From Roseithermus sacchariphilus (GTDB lineage: Bacteria; Bacteroidota; Rhodothermia; Rhodothermales; MEBIC09517): DNA of 64,000 nt. The translations under genes and the position numbers were made by a program. The notes beneath the pieces are model-generated. The model saw nothing but the letters and a program-made list of their open reading frames with translations, was not told where the DNA came from and searched no databases. Positions 8,500-17,620 of the stretch are shown here, piece after piece (position 1 is the stretch's first letter; every line of letters begins with the position of its first letter). Location: the NCBI GenBank assembly GCA_003285105.1, contig CP030158.1:1101447-1165446 (forward strand), given 5' to 3'.

Positions 8500-10911
8500 A
8501 TGCCCTCGGATTCCTCCCGCGCCCCCCATCCGCCGCCGGACGCTCCGCCGCCGGACGCTCCGCCGCCGACGTGTGCCGACGCGGCCCATGCCGCCGCCCA
8601 CGAGGTCGACGGCGTCGTGCGCGTGGAGATCGACACCGAACGCGGCCGCGTCGCGCTGGACTACGACCGCCACCGGCTCTCCCCGGCCGATGCCGAACGG
8701 CTGCTCCGCCGGATGGCGGCCGCCGTGGAGGCACCGGCCACGACGTGCGCGCTGCACCTGCGGCCGTGCGGCGGGCGTAGCTGCGAGTCCTGCGCGCTGG
8801 CCCTGGAGCAGCGCCTGCGCCGGGTGCCCGGCGTGCGCCGCGCCGAGGCCTCCTTCCGCAGCGGCCTCCTGCGCATCGACTACGACCACCGGCTCACCTC
8901 CGAGGCCGACCTGGCCCGCGTCGTGCAGGACTTCGGGGCGGTTGCCACGTCGCCGGCCGCTACGTCGCCGGCTGCGGAGTCCGCGCCGCCTCCTGCCTGG
9001 CGGGCCTGGCTCGCCGGCACACGGCGGGAAGCCCTCTTCGTCGGCCTCACGCTGATCGGGCTGGCCGCGGGCGGGCTGACGGAATGGCTGGATGGCCCCC
9101 CGCTCGCCACCTGGATCGCCTACGGCATGGCCTACGTCTTCGGCGGCTGGGACGGCCTCCGCAACGGATGGGCCTCGCTGCGGCAACGCACCGTGGACAT
9201 CGACCTGCTCATGGTGCTGGCCGCGCTCGGCGCCCTCGCCATCGGCGCGCCGTTCGAAGGCGCCATGCTGCTGTTCCTCTTCTCCCTCTCGAACGTCCTC
9301 CAGCACTACGCCATCGGGCGATCCCGCCGGGCCATCCAGGCGCTCATGCAACTCCGGCCCGACACGGCCACCCTGCTGCGCGACGGCCACGAGGTGACCG
9401 TCCCCCTGGACGAGGTCGCCGTCGGGGACGTCTTCGTGCTGCGCCCCGGCGACCGGGTGCCGCTCGACGGGGTGGTGCTCGACGGGCACAGCACGCTCGA
9501 CGAGTCTTCGCTCACGGGCGAGTCGGTGCCGGTCTCGAAGGAGGCCGGCGCCGAGGTCTTCGCCGGAACGATCAACCTGGACGGCAGCCTGACGGTACGG
9601 GTGACCCGGCCCGCACAGCAGTCCACGCTGGCCCGGATGATCGAACTGGTGGAGCAGGCCCAGGGCGAGAAGGCCGTCACGCAGCGGCTGATCGACCGGC
9701 TGGAGCAGCCCTACGCGCTCGGGGTGCTGGGCATGACGGCGCTCGCCGTCGTCCTGCCCGTCCTCTACGGCGAGCCCTTCGGTGAGGCGTTCTATCGGGC
9801 GATGACGCTGATGGTGGCGGCCTCGCCGTGTGCGGTGGTCATCTCCACCCCGGCGGCGGTGCTCTCGGCCATTGCCGCCGGCGCCCGGCGCGGGGTGCTG
9901 TTCAAGGGCGGCGTCTACGTGGAGGCCGCCGCGCGCGTCCGGGCCGTGGCCTTCGACAAGACCGGCACGCTCACCGAGGGGAAGACGCGCCTGACCGACG
10001 TCGAACCCCGGCCGGGAACGGGCCTGACGGCCGAGGCGCTGCTGGGGCTTGCCGCGGCCGTGCAGGAGCGCTCCGAGCATCACCTGGCCCGGGCCACCGT
10101 CCGGGCCGCCCGCGAGCGGGGCGTGTTCCTCCCGGCGGCCTCGGCCTTCCAGGCCGTCATCGGCAAGGGCGTCCAGGCGGTGGTGGACGGGGCCACGGTC
10201 CACATCGGCAACCTGCGCTACTTCGAGGACCCCGCCCTGCCTGCGGCCGACGGCCTCGACGAAGCCCGCGCGGCCCGCGCCGCCCTCCAGCAGCGCGGCC
10301 GGACAAGCGTGCTGGTGGCGCGGGAAGCGGACGGCCGCCTGACGGTGCTGGGCTGGCTCGGCTTTGCCGACCGGCTCCGGCCGGGCGCGGCGGCCGTGAT
10401 CGAACGCCTCCGCCGGCTGGGCGTCGAGCACGTCGTCATGCTCACCGGCGACAACGAGCACGTGGCCCGGGCCATCGCCCGGGAAGCGGGGGTGGATGAG
10501 GTCTACGCCGAACTCCTGCCTGCCCGCAAGGTGGAGATCGTGCGCGAGCTGACCGCCCGCTACGGCGCCGTGGCCATGGTGGGCGACGGCGTCAACGACG
10601 CCCCGGCGCTGGCATCGGCGACGCTCGGCGTGGCGATGGGCGGCGCCGGCACGGACGTCGCCCTCGAAACCGCCGACCTGGTGCTGATGGCCGACGACCT
10701 CGCCCGCCTCCCCTACGCGCTGGCGCTGAGCCGGGCCACTCGCCGCACGCTGATCGCCAACCTCACGATCGCCTTCGCCGCCATCGTCGTCATGGTGGCC
10801 GCCATCCTGACCACCGGCATCCCGCTGCCCCTGGCCGTCGTCGGCCACGAAGGCTCGACCGTCCTCGTCTCGCTCAACGGGCTGCGGCTGCTCGGCTTCC
10901 GGGGAACCTGA
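8500..10911 (+). CDS. P1B-type metal-transporting ATPase, P1B-4-like, with N-terminal HMA domains
   Basis: 803 residues from ATG 8500. The P-type core is complete: phosphatase loop (STLDESSLTGESVPVSK), phosphorylation site DKTGT at 486, hinge GDGVNDAPAL. Metal-selectivity motifs are SPC at 442-444 in the sixth transmembrane region and HEGST at 783-787 in the last. This SPC plus HEG(G/S)T pair is characteristic of the P1B-4 class, which exports cobalt, ferrous iron or zinc, rather than the CPC of copper or zinc pumps. Before the membrane domain there are two heavy-metal-associated-like folds: the first (about 22-80) lacks a CxxC, the second has C95-x-x-C98. An N-terminal Pro-rich linker (PPPDAPPPDAPPP) precedes them. 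Located in the inner membrane; role in metal efflux inferred. Confidence 0.9.
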   Translation: MPSDSSRAPHPPPDAPPPDAPPPTCADAAHAAAHEVDGVVRVEIDTERGRVALDYDRHRLSPADAERLLRRMAAAVEAPATTCALHLRPCGGRSCESCALALEQRLRRVPGVRRAEASFRSGLLRIDYDHRLTSEADLARVVQDFGAVATSPAATSPAAESAPPPAWRAWLAGTRREALFVGLTLIGLAAGGLTEWLDGPPLATWIAYGMAYVFGGWDGLRNGWASLRQRTVDIDLLMVLAALGALAIGAPFEGAMLLFLFSLSNVLQHYAIGRSRRAIQALMQLRPDTATLLRDGHEVTVPLDEVAVGDVFVLRPGDRVPLDGVVLDGHSTLDESSLTGESVPVSKEAGAEVFAGTINLDGSLTVRVTRPAQQSTLARMIELVEQAQGEKAVTQRLIDRLEQPYALGVLGMTALAVVLPVLYGEPFGEAFYRAMTLMVAASPCAVVISTPAAVLSAIAAGARRGVLFKGGVYVEAAARVRAVAFDKTGTLTEGKTRLTDVEPRPGTGLTAEALLGLAAAVQERSEHHLARATVRAARERGVFLPAASAFQAVIGKGVQAVVDGATVHIGNLRYFEDPALPAADGLDEARAARAALQQRGRTSVLVAREADGRLTVLGWLGFADRLRPGAAAVIERLRRLGVEHVVMLTGDNEHVARAIAREAGVDEVYAELLPARKVEIVRELTARYGAVAMVGDGVNDAPALASATLGVAMGGAGTDVALETADLVLMADDLARLPYALALSRATRRTLIANLTIAFAAIVVMVAAILTTGIPLPLAVVGHEGSTVLVSLNGLRLLGFRGT

Positions 10912-10981
10912 GGCCCGGCACCGCTTCGGCACGGTGTATGCTCCCGCGCGTCGTGTTCGCGTTCCCGAGCCGCACCGCACC

Positions 10982-12160
10982 ATGAGCGCCGATTTCTACG
11001 CCCGCCTGCCCGCCGTCGACGACTTCCTGGCCGTGCCCGACGAACGCCACTATGCCGACGTCCCCGCCGACTGGTGGGTCGTCCTCACCGACATCGAAGG
11101 GTCGACGGCGGCGGTGGAGGCAGGCCGCTACCGGGACGTCAACTTCGTCGGAGCGCTCGGTATTGCCGCCGTGCTCAATGCGGCCGCGCCCGTCGAGGTG
11201 CCCTACGTCTTCGGGGGCGATGGGGCCACGCTGCTGGTGCCTCCGTCCGTACTGCCGGCCGTCCGCACGGCCCTGGCCGGCGTGCAGGCATCGGCCTCTC
11301 GCGCGTTTGGCCTGACGCTGCGGGCCGGGCTCGTGCCGGTCCGCGACCTCTATGCGGAGGGGCATCGGGTGCGGGTCGCCCGCTTTCGCGCGGAGGCGCA
11401 CTACGCGCAGGCCGTGTTTCTGGGCGGAGGGCTGGCCGCGGCCGAACGGTGGGTCAAGGACCCGATGGCCGGGGTCCGATACCGCCTCACCGTGCCCGAG
11501 GGAACGGCACCCGAGGCCGACTTCACCGGCGTCGAGTGCCGCTGGGCCCGCATCGACAGCCCCCGCGGGGAGACGGTGACGCTCCTCGTGGCCGCGACCG
11601 ACCCGGACGTCTACCGCGAGGTACTCCAGACCATCGACCGCCTCTACGGCCCCGATGCGGCGCGGAGGCCCGTCGTGCCCCGGCATCTGCATCCCGGCTT
11701 CCATCCGCTCCGGCTGAGCCGCCATGAGCCGCAGGTGCGGGCCGGCACGTCGGCCTGGGCACGCGGGCTCTACACCGCGAAGATCTGGCTGCAGAACCTC
11801 CTGCTCGTGCTCTTCCTCCGGTTCGACGTCACCACCGGCTCCACCCGCTGGCGCGACTACCTCCGCCTCATCAGCGCCACGACCGACCACCGCAAGTTCG
11901 ACGAGATGCTTCGCCTGGTGATGACCGGCACGCCGGCGCAGCGCGAGGCGCTGGAGCACTACCTGACCGATCGGGAGGCCCAGGGAGTCCTGACCTACGG
12001 CCTGCACGTCTCCGACGGCGTGGTGATGACGTGCCTCGTCTATGAGCGGATGGGCCGGCAGGTCCACTTCGTCGACGGCGCCGACGGCGGCTACACACGC
12101 GCGGCGCAGCGCCTGAAGGCCCGGCTTCGCACGCCGGCTCCGCACGCCGGCTCCCGCTAG
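10982..12160 (+). CDS. DUF3095 family protein (nucleotide-cyclase-like N-terminus)
   Basis: 392 residues from ATG 10982 (MSADFYARLP). The protein matches the DUF3095 pattern: a segment VLTDIEGSTAAVEAG (D37 region) like the start of a class III cyclase domain, followed by YVFGGDGATLLVP (about 76-88). In real cyclases these places hold the metal-binding aspartates, so a nucleotide-binding or cyclase-related role is a reasonable guess, but no activity is established for the family. The C-terminal half has a hydrophobic segment (WLQNLLLVLFLRF). Its stop codon overlaps the stop of the converging histidine kinase gene by four bases (CTAG), so the two genes are tail to tail. Confidence 0.82.
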   Translation: MSADFYARLPAVDDFLAVPDERHYADVPADWWVVLTDIEGSTAAVEAGRYRDVNFVGALGIAAVLNAAAPVEVPYVFGGDGATLLVPPSVLPAVRTALAGVQASASRAFGLTLRAGLVPVRDLYAEGHRVRVARFRAEAHYAQAVFLGGGLAAAERWVKDPMAGVRYRLTVPEGTAPEADFTGVECRWARIDSPRGETVTLLVAATDPDVYREVLQTIDRLYGPDAARRPVVPRHLHPGFHPLRLSRHEPQVRAGTSAWARGLYTAKIWLQNLLLVLFLRFDVTTGSTRWRDYLRLISATTDHRKFDEMLRLVMTGTPAQREALEHYLTDREAQGVLTYGLHVSDGVVMTCLVYERMGRQVHFVDGADGGYTRAAQRLKARLRTPAPHAGSR

Positions 12161-13428
12161 GCCGGATCCGCCAGCGCCGGCAGGACGAGGTGCAGCGTGG
12201 TGCCGCACCCCGGCCCGTCGCTGGCAGCCCAGAGGCGACCGCCGTGCAGTTCGGCCAGCTTCCGGGCGATCGTCAGCCCCAGGCCCAGGCCGCCGTGGGT
12301 GCGGGTCAGGTAATCCTCCACCTGGAAAAACTCGTCGAAGATACGATCCAGCGCCGCCGCCGGCAGCCCGATGCCGGTGTCCTGCACATCGATGCGCACC
12401 CCGTCCTCGTCGCGCCCGGCACGCACGGTGACCGTGCCGGACTCCGGGGTGAACTGGATGGCGTTCTTGAGGAGGTTCGAGACGACCTGCCGGAGCTGCT
12501 CCGCATCCCCGCGGATCCACAGCGGATCGGCCGGTAGCAGCAGCCGCAGCGTCAGACCGCCGGCGGCCGCCTCGGCGGCAAAGGCTTCGCGTACCGTCCG
12601 CAGCAACGCCCGCACGTCGACCGGCGTGGCATCGTGGAGCACCACGCCGCCGTTGAGCAACTCCATCTGCGCCATCGTCTCCAGCACCTCCTTCATGCGC
12701 TCGCCGGCATCCATCGCATCCGCGACGAAGGCTTGCAGCGCCGGCGGAGCATCGTCCCGGAGGATGCCGAGCGAGCCGAGGATCGCCGTCAGCGGCGTAC
12801 GCAGCTCGTGCGCGGCAATCGACAGAAAGCTGGCGCGGAAGCGGTCGAACGCCTGGAGCCGGTCGTACGCCTGCTGGACGAGTTGCATCTGGCGGGCGTT
12901 GCGGATGGAGATGGCGGCGTGCGCCGCCAGGATCGAGAGCACCTCCACATCGGATTCGGAGAAGGAGCCACCCCGCTTGTTCAGCGCCTCCAGCACGCCG
13001 GTCGGGCGGCCGTCGAGGCACATCGGCACCCCCAGCAGCGAGCGCGTCTCGAAGCCCACCTGGCGGCCGACCTCCTCGTAGTGATCGTCCGCCGCCGCCA
13101 CGTCGTCGACGCGCACGACCTCGTTGTCCGTGAAGATGCGCCCGGCGAGGCTGCCGTCGAGGGGGACGGGAATCCGGCGGATCGCCTCCAGGTCCGCCCC
13201 GGTGGCGGCTGCAAAGCGCAGTTGTCCGGCCTCCTCGTCATAGAGCAGCAACGAGGCCGCCTCACAGTCCAGCACGTCCGCCGCCGTGTCGATGATGAAG
13301 GGCAGCAGGTCGTCCATGTCCCGCGTGGCATTGAGGCGCACGCTGATGGCGAGCAGCCGCTCGTAGGCCAGGGGCGAGAGCGGGGTGGGAAGGGCGTCTG
13401 TCGAAGGCATGCGGGCTCCACGATCCAT
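12157..13428 (-). CDS. Soluble GAF-domain sensor histidine kinase
   Basis: 423 residues if started at 13428; M7 (MPSTDALPT, 13410) is an equally good start. No membrane segment is visible. A GAF domain spans about residues 22-180, followed by a HisKA dimerisation/phosphoacceptor domain with H207 in SIAAHELRTPLTAILG. The HATPase domain (about 300-420) has the N-box NLLKNAIQFTPESG, D-box DTGIGLP and GLGLTIA. The kinase probably senses a cytoplasmic small molecule or redox state through the GAF domain. No response regulator gene is adjacent, so its partner is encoded elsewhere. It converges on the DUF3095 gene and is divergent from nothing nearby; the next upstream gene on the same strand is the cytochrome c gene. 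Confidence 0.88.
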   Translation of the reverse strand: MDRGARMPSTDALPTPLSPLAYERLLAISVRLNATRDMDDLLPFIIDTAADVLDCEAASLLLYDEEAGQLRFAAATGADLEAIRRIPVPLDGSLAGRIFTDNEVVRVDDVAAADDHYEEVGRQVGFETRSLLGVPMCLDGRPTGVLEALNKRGGSFSESDVEVLSILAAHAAISIRNARQMQLVQQAYDRLQAFDRFRASFLSIAAHELRTPLTAILGSLGILRDDAPPALQAFVADAMDAGERMKEVLETMAQMELLNGGVVLHDATPVDVRALLRTVREAFAAEAAAGGLTLRLLLPADPLWIRGDAEQLRQVVSNLLKNAIQFTPESGTVTVRAGRDEDGVRIDVQDTGIGLPAAALDRIFDEFFQVEDYLTRTHGGLGLGLTIARKLAELHGGRLWAASDGPGCGTTLHLVLPALADPA

Positions 13429-13538
13429 ACGATGAAGCCGCCCCGGCCCCGTCGGGCGCCGGCCGGACCGGGGCGGCCTACCACACCATGTACCCTGAGG
13501 ATCGTCGCCCGGCCGTCCGGCTTAAGCGCGCCGGGGGG

Positions 13539-14426
13539 TCAGACGGATTCCCCCGGCCGGGCGTCCGGCAGGGTCTGGAGGTAGAGATAGAGCGCCCGCA
13601 GCTCCTCGTCCGTCATGTGCCCCAGGGATGACCAGGGCATATACTTGTCATCCAGCGCCGTGCCGCCGGGCCGGGTCCCCGTCCGCATGGCCGCCACGAA
13701 TTCGGCCTCGGTCCAGCCTTTGACCGAGGCCAGCGAGGGCGAGTAGGGCGCGCCCGGCTCCGGGTGCGGAGCCCCCAGCAAGTCCTGTCCATGACAGGCT
13801 TTGCAGAGGTGAGCCCGGTAGGCCCCGAACGCGACCGTCGGGCCGGGCGGCGGCGCCGTCTGATGCGCGCGCTCGTGGTCGATGAGGCCGTCGATCGTCG
13901 ACAGCTGCCCGGCACCGGCGAGGATGCGCCCCAGCGGCCGTATCGAGGTCGGCGGCAGTACGTGATCGACGGCGGGGATCGTCTTCAAATAGGCCACCAT
14001 CGCCGCGAGCTCCCGGTCGTCGAGATAGGCAAAGGCATCGGACGGCATGATCGCCAGCCCACGGCCGCTCTGGCCGACGCCGTGGCGGATGGCCCGCTCC
14101 CAGTCGGCATCGGTGTACGTGGCTCCGATGCCGCCCTGGCCCGGCGTCAGGTTCGGGGCGACCATCAAAAACGGTGGGGCGTCGGCGAGGATGGCCCCTT
14201 CCAGCTGCGCGCCGTGGCAATGCGAGCACGCGTGCGTCTGGACGAGGTGTTGCCCCCACGCCAGCGCAGCGGAGTCCGCCGGGGCTGCCGCCACGGCTTC
14301 CGACGGCAGGGATACCGGCTCGGTCATCAACGAGCCGCCGCGCACGTAGAGCGCGGTGAGGAAGACGGCAAGCAACAACACGACCCCGCCAAGGCCGATG
14401 CCAATCCACTTGAAAACGGTGTTCAT
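13539..14426 (-). CDS. Membrane-anchored diheme cytochrome c
   Basis: 295 residues. An uncleaved-looking transmembrane anchor (about 6-27) is followed by two cytochrome c domains. Heme motifs are CSHCH at 67-71 and CKACH at 208-212; distal methionine candidates lie in IMPSDAFAYLDD and KYMPWSSLGHMTDEEL. This layout matches diheme cytochromes that pass electrons in the periplasm, for example to terminal oxidases or from dehydrogenases. No oxidase or dehydrogenase gene is nearby, so its partner is unknown. The upstream 293-base gap to the divergent serpin gene contains an AT-richer patch near 14530-14550 that may hold a promoter, but no element is convincing. Confidence 0.9.
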   Translation of the reverse strand: MNTVFKWIGIGLGGVVLLLAVFLTALYVRGGSLMTEPVSLPSEAVAAAPADSAALAWGQHLVQTHACSHCHGAQLEGAILADAPPFLMVAPNLTPGQGGIGATYTDADWERAIRHGVGQSGRGLAIMPSDAFAYLDDRELAAMVAYLKTIPAVDHVLPPTSIRPLGRILAGAGQLSTIDGLIDHERAHQTAPPPGPTVAFGAYRAHLCKACHGQDLLGAPHPEPGAPYSPSLASVKGWTEAEFVAAMRTGTRPGGTALDDKYMPWSSLGHMTDEELRALYLYLQTLPDARPGESV

Positions 14427-14719
14427 GGGTCCGGGAGATGAGAGAGAGGGGCTGAAGGGCCGGCGCTACCGCTGGGCCGCCCGGATGTAGAGGCGACATC
14501 GCACCGTGGAGCGGGGCAGGAGATGTGTGAAGAAATGGCAAAATAATCTCCTGTGCGGCATACATCAAGAGCCGGGCCGCCCGGCGCCGGAAGCCGGGGA
14601 ATAGGCGATCTGAAACCGGCGTCTAATCAGGAAACGAGCGAGAACCGCCCGCGGCATTGAACATCGACCGCGGCGTCCGGCTCGTCCCATATGCTGCTCA
14701 CGTCCTGCCCCATGCTTCC

Positions 14720-15937
14720 ATGCGCACGCGTCTGATCCCGCTGTTGGTGCTGTCCTTCCTCGCCGCATCGTGCTCGGTCTTCGGCCCCGAGGACGCCCGG
14801 GTCCTCCGCGCCCTGACGGCCGATGAATCCAGCGTGGTCGAGGCCGATAACCGCTTCGGCCTGCGGCTCTTCGGCACCCTCAGCGCCGAGACGCCGGAAG
14901 CCAACGTCTTCATCTCGCCCCTGAGCGTGTCGATGGCGCTCGGGATGACGCTCAACGGCGCCGCCGGTGAGACGCGCGCGGCGATGGAGCGCACCCTCGC
15001 CCTCCACGGCCTCACCCCGGAGCAGATCAACCAGGCCTACCACGGCCTGATCGACCTGCTCCGCGGCCTCGACCCGGACGTCCTCTTCTACCTCGCCAAC
15101 TCCATCTGGTACCGCCAGGGCGTCCCCGTCGAACCGGCCTTCCTCGAAACAAACCGGACCTACTTCGACGCCGAGGTGGCCGCGCTCGACTTCGCCAACC
15201 CGGCCAGCGTGGACGTCATCAACCGCTGGGTGGACACCCGGACCCGCGGCACCATCGAGCAGATCATCGACCAGATCAGCCCCGACGTCGTGCTGTACCT
15301 CATCAACGCCATCTACTTCAAGGGCACCTGGCGCTACGCGTTCGACCCCTCCGACACGCACGAGGCCCCGTTCCACAACCTCGACGGCTCGACGTCCATG
15401 GTGCCGATGATGCGGCTGGACGCCGACCTCGACGTCGTCCATGCCGGAGACGTGCGCGCCGTCGAGCTCCCCTACGGCGACGGACACTATGCGATGACCC
15501 TCGTCCTGCCCGGCGACGATCTGCCGCTCGACTCACTCGTCGCCCGGCTGGACGCCACCACCTGGGCGGACTGGACGAGCCGCCTGACGAAGGTCCCGTC
15601 GGTCACCGTCTACCTGCCGCGCTTCAAGGTGGAGTATCGGGAGGAACTCAGCACCGTGCTGAGCGCGCTGGGGATGGGCGAGGCCTTCGATCCATCCGCC
15701 GCCGACTTCAGCGGCATCCACGCCTCCGGCGGTCTGTACCTCAGCGGGGTGTTCCACAAGACCTTCGTGGACGTGGACGAGAAAGGCACCGAGGCGGCCG
15801 CCGTCACCGCCGTCGAGGTTCGGGAAACCTCGGTCGGCCACGACGCCGTGTTTCGGTTCGATCGCCCGTTCCTCTACCTGATCCGCGAGCGGCATTCCGG
15901 CACCATCCTGTTCGTCGGAAAGATGGTGCGGATGTAG
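14720..15937 (+). CDS. Lipoprotein serpin (serine protease inhibitor family)
   Basis: 405 residues from ATG 14720, chosen because it begins a lipoprotein leader (MRTRLIPLLVLSFLAASC) whose lipobox LAASC puts the mature N-terminus at Cys19; the frame is open 63 bases further upstream. The serpin fold is clear: NVFISPLSVSMALGM near the N-terminus, NAIYFKGTWRYAFDP, and a C-terminal FDRPFLYLIRERHSGTILFVGKM. The hinge of the reactive-centre loop is EKGTEAAAVTAVEV (E354 onwards), with small residues at P12-P9, the pattern of inhibitory serpins. Counting 17 residues from the hinge Glu places the scissile bond near ET/S (inference). It is probably tethered to the outer or inner membrane and guards against serine or cysteine proteases. 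Confidence 0.92.
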   Translation: MRTRLIPLLVLSFLAASCSVFGPEDARVLRALTADESSVVEADNRFGLRLFGTLSAETPEANVFISPLSVSMALGMTLNGAAGETRAAMERTLALHGLTPEQINQAYHGLIDLLRGLDPDVLFYLANSIWYRQGVPVEPAFLETNRTYFDAEVAALDFANPASVDVINRWVDTRTRGTIEQIIDQISPDVVLYLINAIYFKGTWRYAFDPSDTHEAPFHNLDGSTSMVPMMRLDADLDVVHAGDVRAVELPYGDGHYAMTLVLPGDDLPLDSLVARLDATTWADWTSRLTKVPSVTVYLPRFKVEYREELSTVLSALGMGEAFDPSAADFSGIHASGGLYLSGVFHKTFVDVDEKGTEAAAVTAVEVRETSVGHDAVFRFDRPFLYLIRERHSGTILFVGKMVRM

Positions 15938-15991
15938 CGGCGGGCGGGACCGGATGGCGGTTTTCACTCCGATCCCCCCGGCCTTCATCCT

Positions 15992-17620
15992 TCATGGCGT
16001 CTCCGATCCCAGCATCTCGTCGGTGTAGGCTTCCATCTTCAGCGTCTCGTATGCTTCGAGGCGCTGGCGATACATGGTGTGCAGGAGATCCGCCCGCTGC
16101 TGGTAGAGCGCCCACTCCACCTGGTTGCGCTCGGATGCCGGACGCGCCTCCAGCGCCTGGATCTGCTCGCCGAGCGCTTTGAGTTCCTTCTCCAGGTACG
16201 TCATCTGGATCTTCAGGCGGTGCAGCTCCCGGCTGAGGTCGCCCCGACGGCCTTCCTCCTGGCCGGCGGGCACCATCACCTGAACGTGCCGACGCGCTGC
16301 CTCGCCCCGCTCCTTCAACTCGACCAGGATCCGCTGCAGGCGCTCCTGCTCGACCTGTGCCGCCATCTGGTCTGCCTCGGCGGCGGCGCGTTCGGCCTGG
16401 AGCCGGGCCTGCCGCTTGGCCTGCTCGACCTGGTCGCGCACCTGTACATCGAGGTGCAGCACCTCGGGGACCGCCACGGGGGCCGCCACGGGGGCCGGCG
16501 CCGGGGCCTCCCCGACGGCTACGGTTTCGCTGCTCGTGTAGCTTGCAGAACAGGCCGCCAGCAGGGCGGGGATCAGCAACACCGCGGCGGCTACGGGCAG
16601 CGTCCAGCGGAGCAGGCGGGGGGACGGGTTCAGCGCGGATTTCATGGCGGCGAGTCGTTGTTTGAGGGTCGCATCGAGTTCGACCATGCGCAGCGGCACC
16701 GGGCCGGCGGGGTCGTTCAGGGGAGAGAAGCGGAGCAGCAACTCGGCGTACGGACGCGGTGCCACACGGCGCCCGGCGAGGGCCTCGGCGTCGCAGGACA
16801 CTTCGCGGTACTGCTCGATGCGTCGCTGCAGGAGCCAGACGCCGGGATGCACGGCGAACAGGCAGGCCGTCACCCGTACCAGCCAGCTGACGGCGTAGTC
16901 GTGGCGGCGGATGTGGATCAGTTCATGCACGAGCGTCATCCGCAAGGCCTCCTCGTCCGCCAGCACGTCCGCCGGGAGGACGATCACCGGCGCCCGCCAG
17001 CCGAAGGTCATCGGGGTCGTTCGCGGCGGAGCCAGCAGCAACGTCACCGGCGCCTCCACCCCCATCTCCCGCGCGAGGCGTCGGGTACGTGCGTGCACCT
17101 CTTCGCTCCACAGCGGCGTCAGGGAGGCCTGGTAGGCCCGCAGGCGCCGGGCGAGATACGCCAGCCGGGCCAGCAGGAAGCCGCCCATGCCGAGCGCGAT
17201 CAGCGTCGCCACGCCAATCAGGTGCGCCAGGCTCCACGCCTCCGCACCGGGAGCCTGCTGCACCGACGGGCCGGGCAGAGCCGGCCCCACCGGGGCCGGT
17301 AAAGGCGCCGGAGAGGGGGCCGGAGAGGGCGCCGGAGAGGGGGCCAGAGGAGCCTCCAGGACCCACAGCGGCCCCTCGCCGACCGGTAGCCACCCGCCCC
17401 ACGACGCCGGCATCAGCGGTGTCATCAACAGACTCAGGGGCAACGCCAGCATCAGCGCCAGATGGGCCCGGTACTGCAACAGCGCCGGTGCACCCCGCCA
17501 GCTCCGCAGCCCCAGATACACCGGCACCGCCAGAACCGTCCAGGCCAGCAGGGGCCGCCAGAACAGATCCGCCCCCAGCACCCCCAGCGCCGAGAGTCCG
17601 TCAGCGAGCGTCGTCATCAT
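15992..17620 (-). CDS. BlaR1/MecR1-like M56 membrane metallopeptidase with coiled-coil C-terminus
   Basis: 542 residues. Four hydrophobic segments are seen (about 15-40, 52-72, 133-155 and 334-356). The cytoplasmic zinc peptidase motif HELIHIRRHD has H232, E233 and H236. A Pro/Ala-rich linker (SPAPSPAPSPAPLPAP) lies between the second and third segments. In BlaR1/MecR1 the C-terminus is an extracellular penicillin-binding sensor; here it is replaced by about 150 residues rich in Glu, Gln, Arg and Ala that look like a coiled coil, so beta-lactams are unlikely to be the signal. The gene overlaps the end of the BlaI-like repressor gene by 20 bases, so the two are translated from one transcript. 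Inferred role: signal-activated protease that cleaves the repressor. Confidence 0.9.
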   Translation of the reverse strand: MMTTLADGLSALGVLGADLFWRPLLAWTVLAVPVYLGLRSWRGAPALLQYRAHLALMLALPLSLLMTPLMPASWGGWLPVGEGPLWVLEAPLAPSPAPSPAPSPAPLPAPVGPALPGPSVQQAPGAEAWSLAHLIGVATLIALGMGGFLLARLAYLARRLRAYQASLTPLWSEEVHARTRRLAREMGVEAPVTLLLAPPRTTPMTFGWRAPVIVLPADVLADEEALRMTLVHELIHIRRHDYAVSWLVRVTACLFAVHPGVWLLQRRIEQYREVSCDAEALAGRRVAPRPYAELLLRFSPLNDPAGPVPLRMVELDATLKQRLAAMKSALNPSPRLLRWTLPVAAAVLLIPALLAACSASYTSSETVAVGEAPAPAPVAAPVAVPEVLHLDVQVRDQVEQAKRQARLQAERAAAEADQMAAQVEQERLQRILVELKERGEAARRHVQVMVPAGQEEGRRGDLSRELHRLKIQMTYLEKELKALGEQIQALEARPASERNQVEWALYQQRADLLHTMYRQRLEAYETLKMEAYTDEMLGSETP

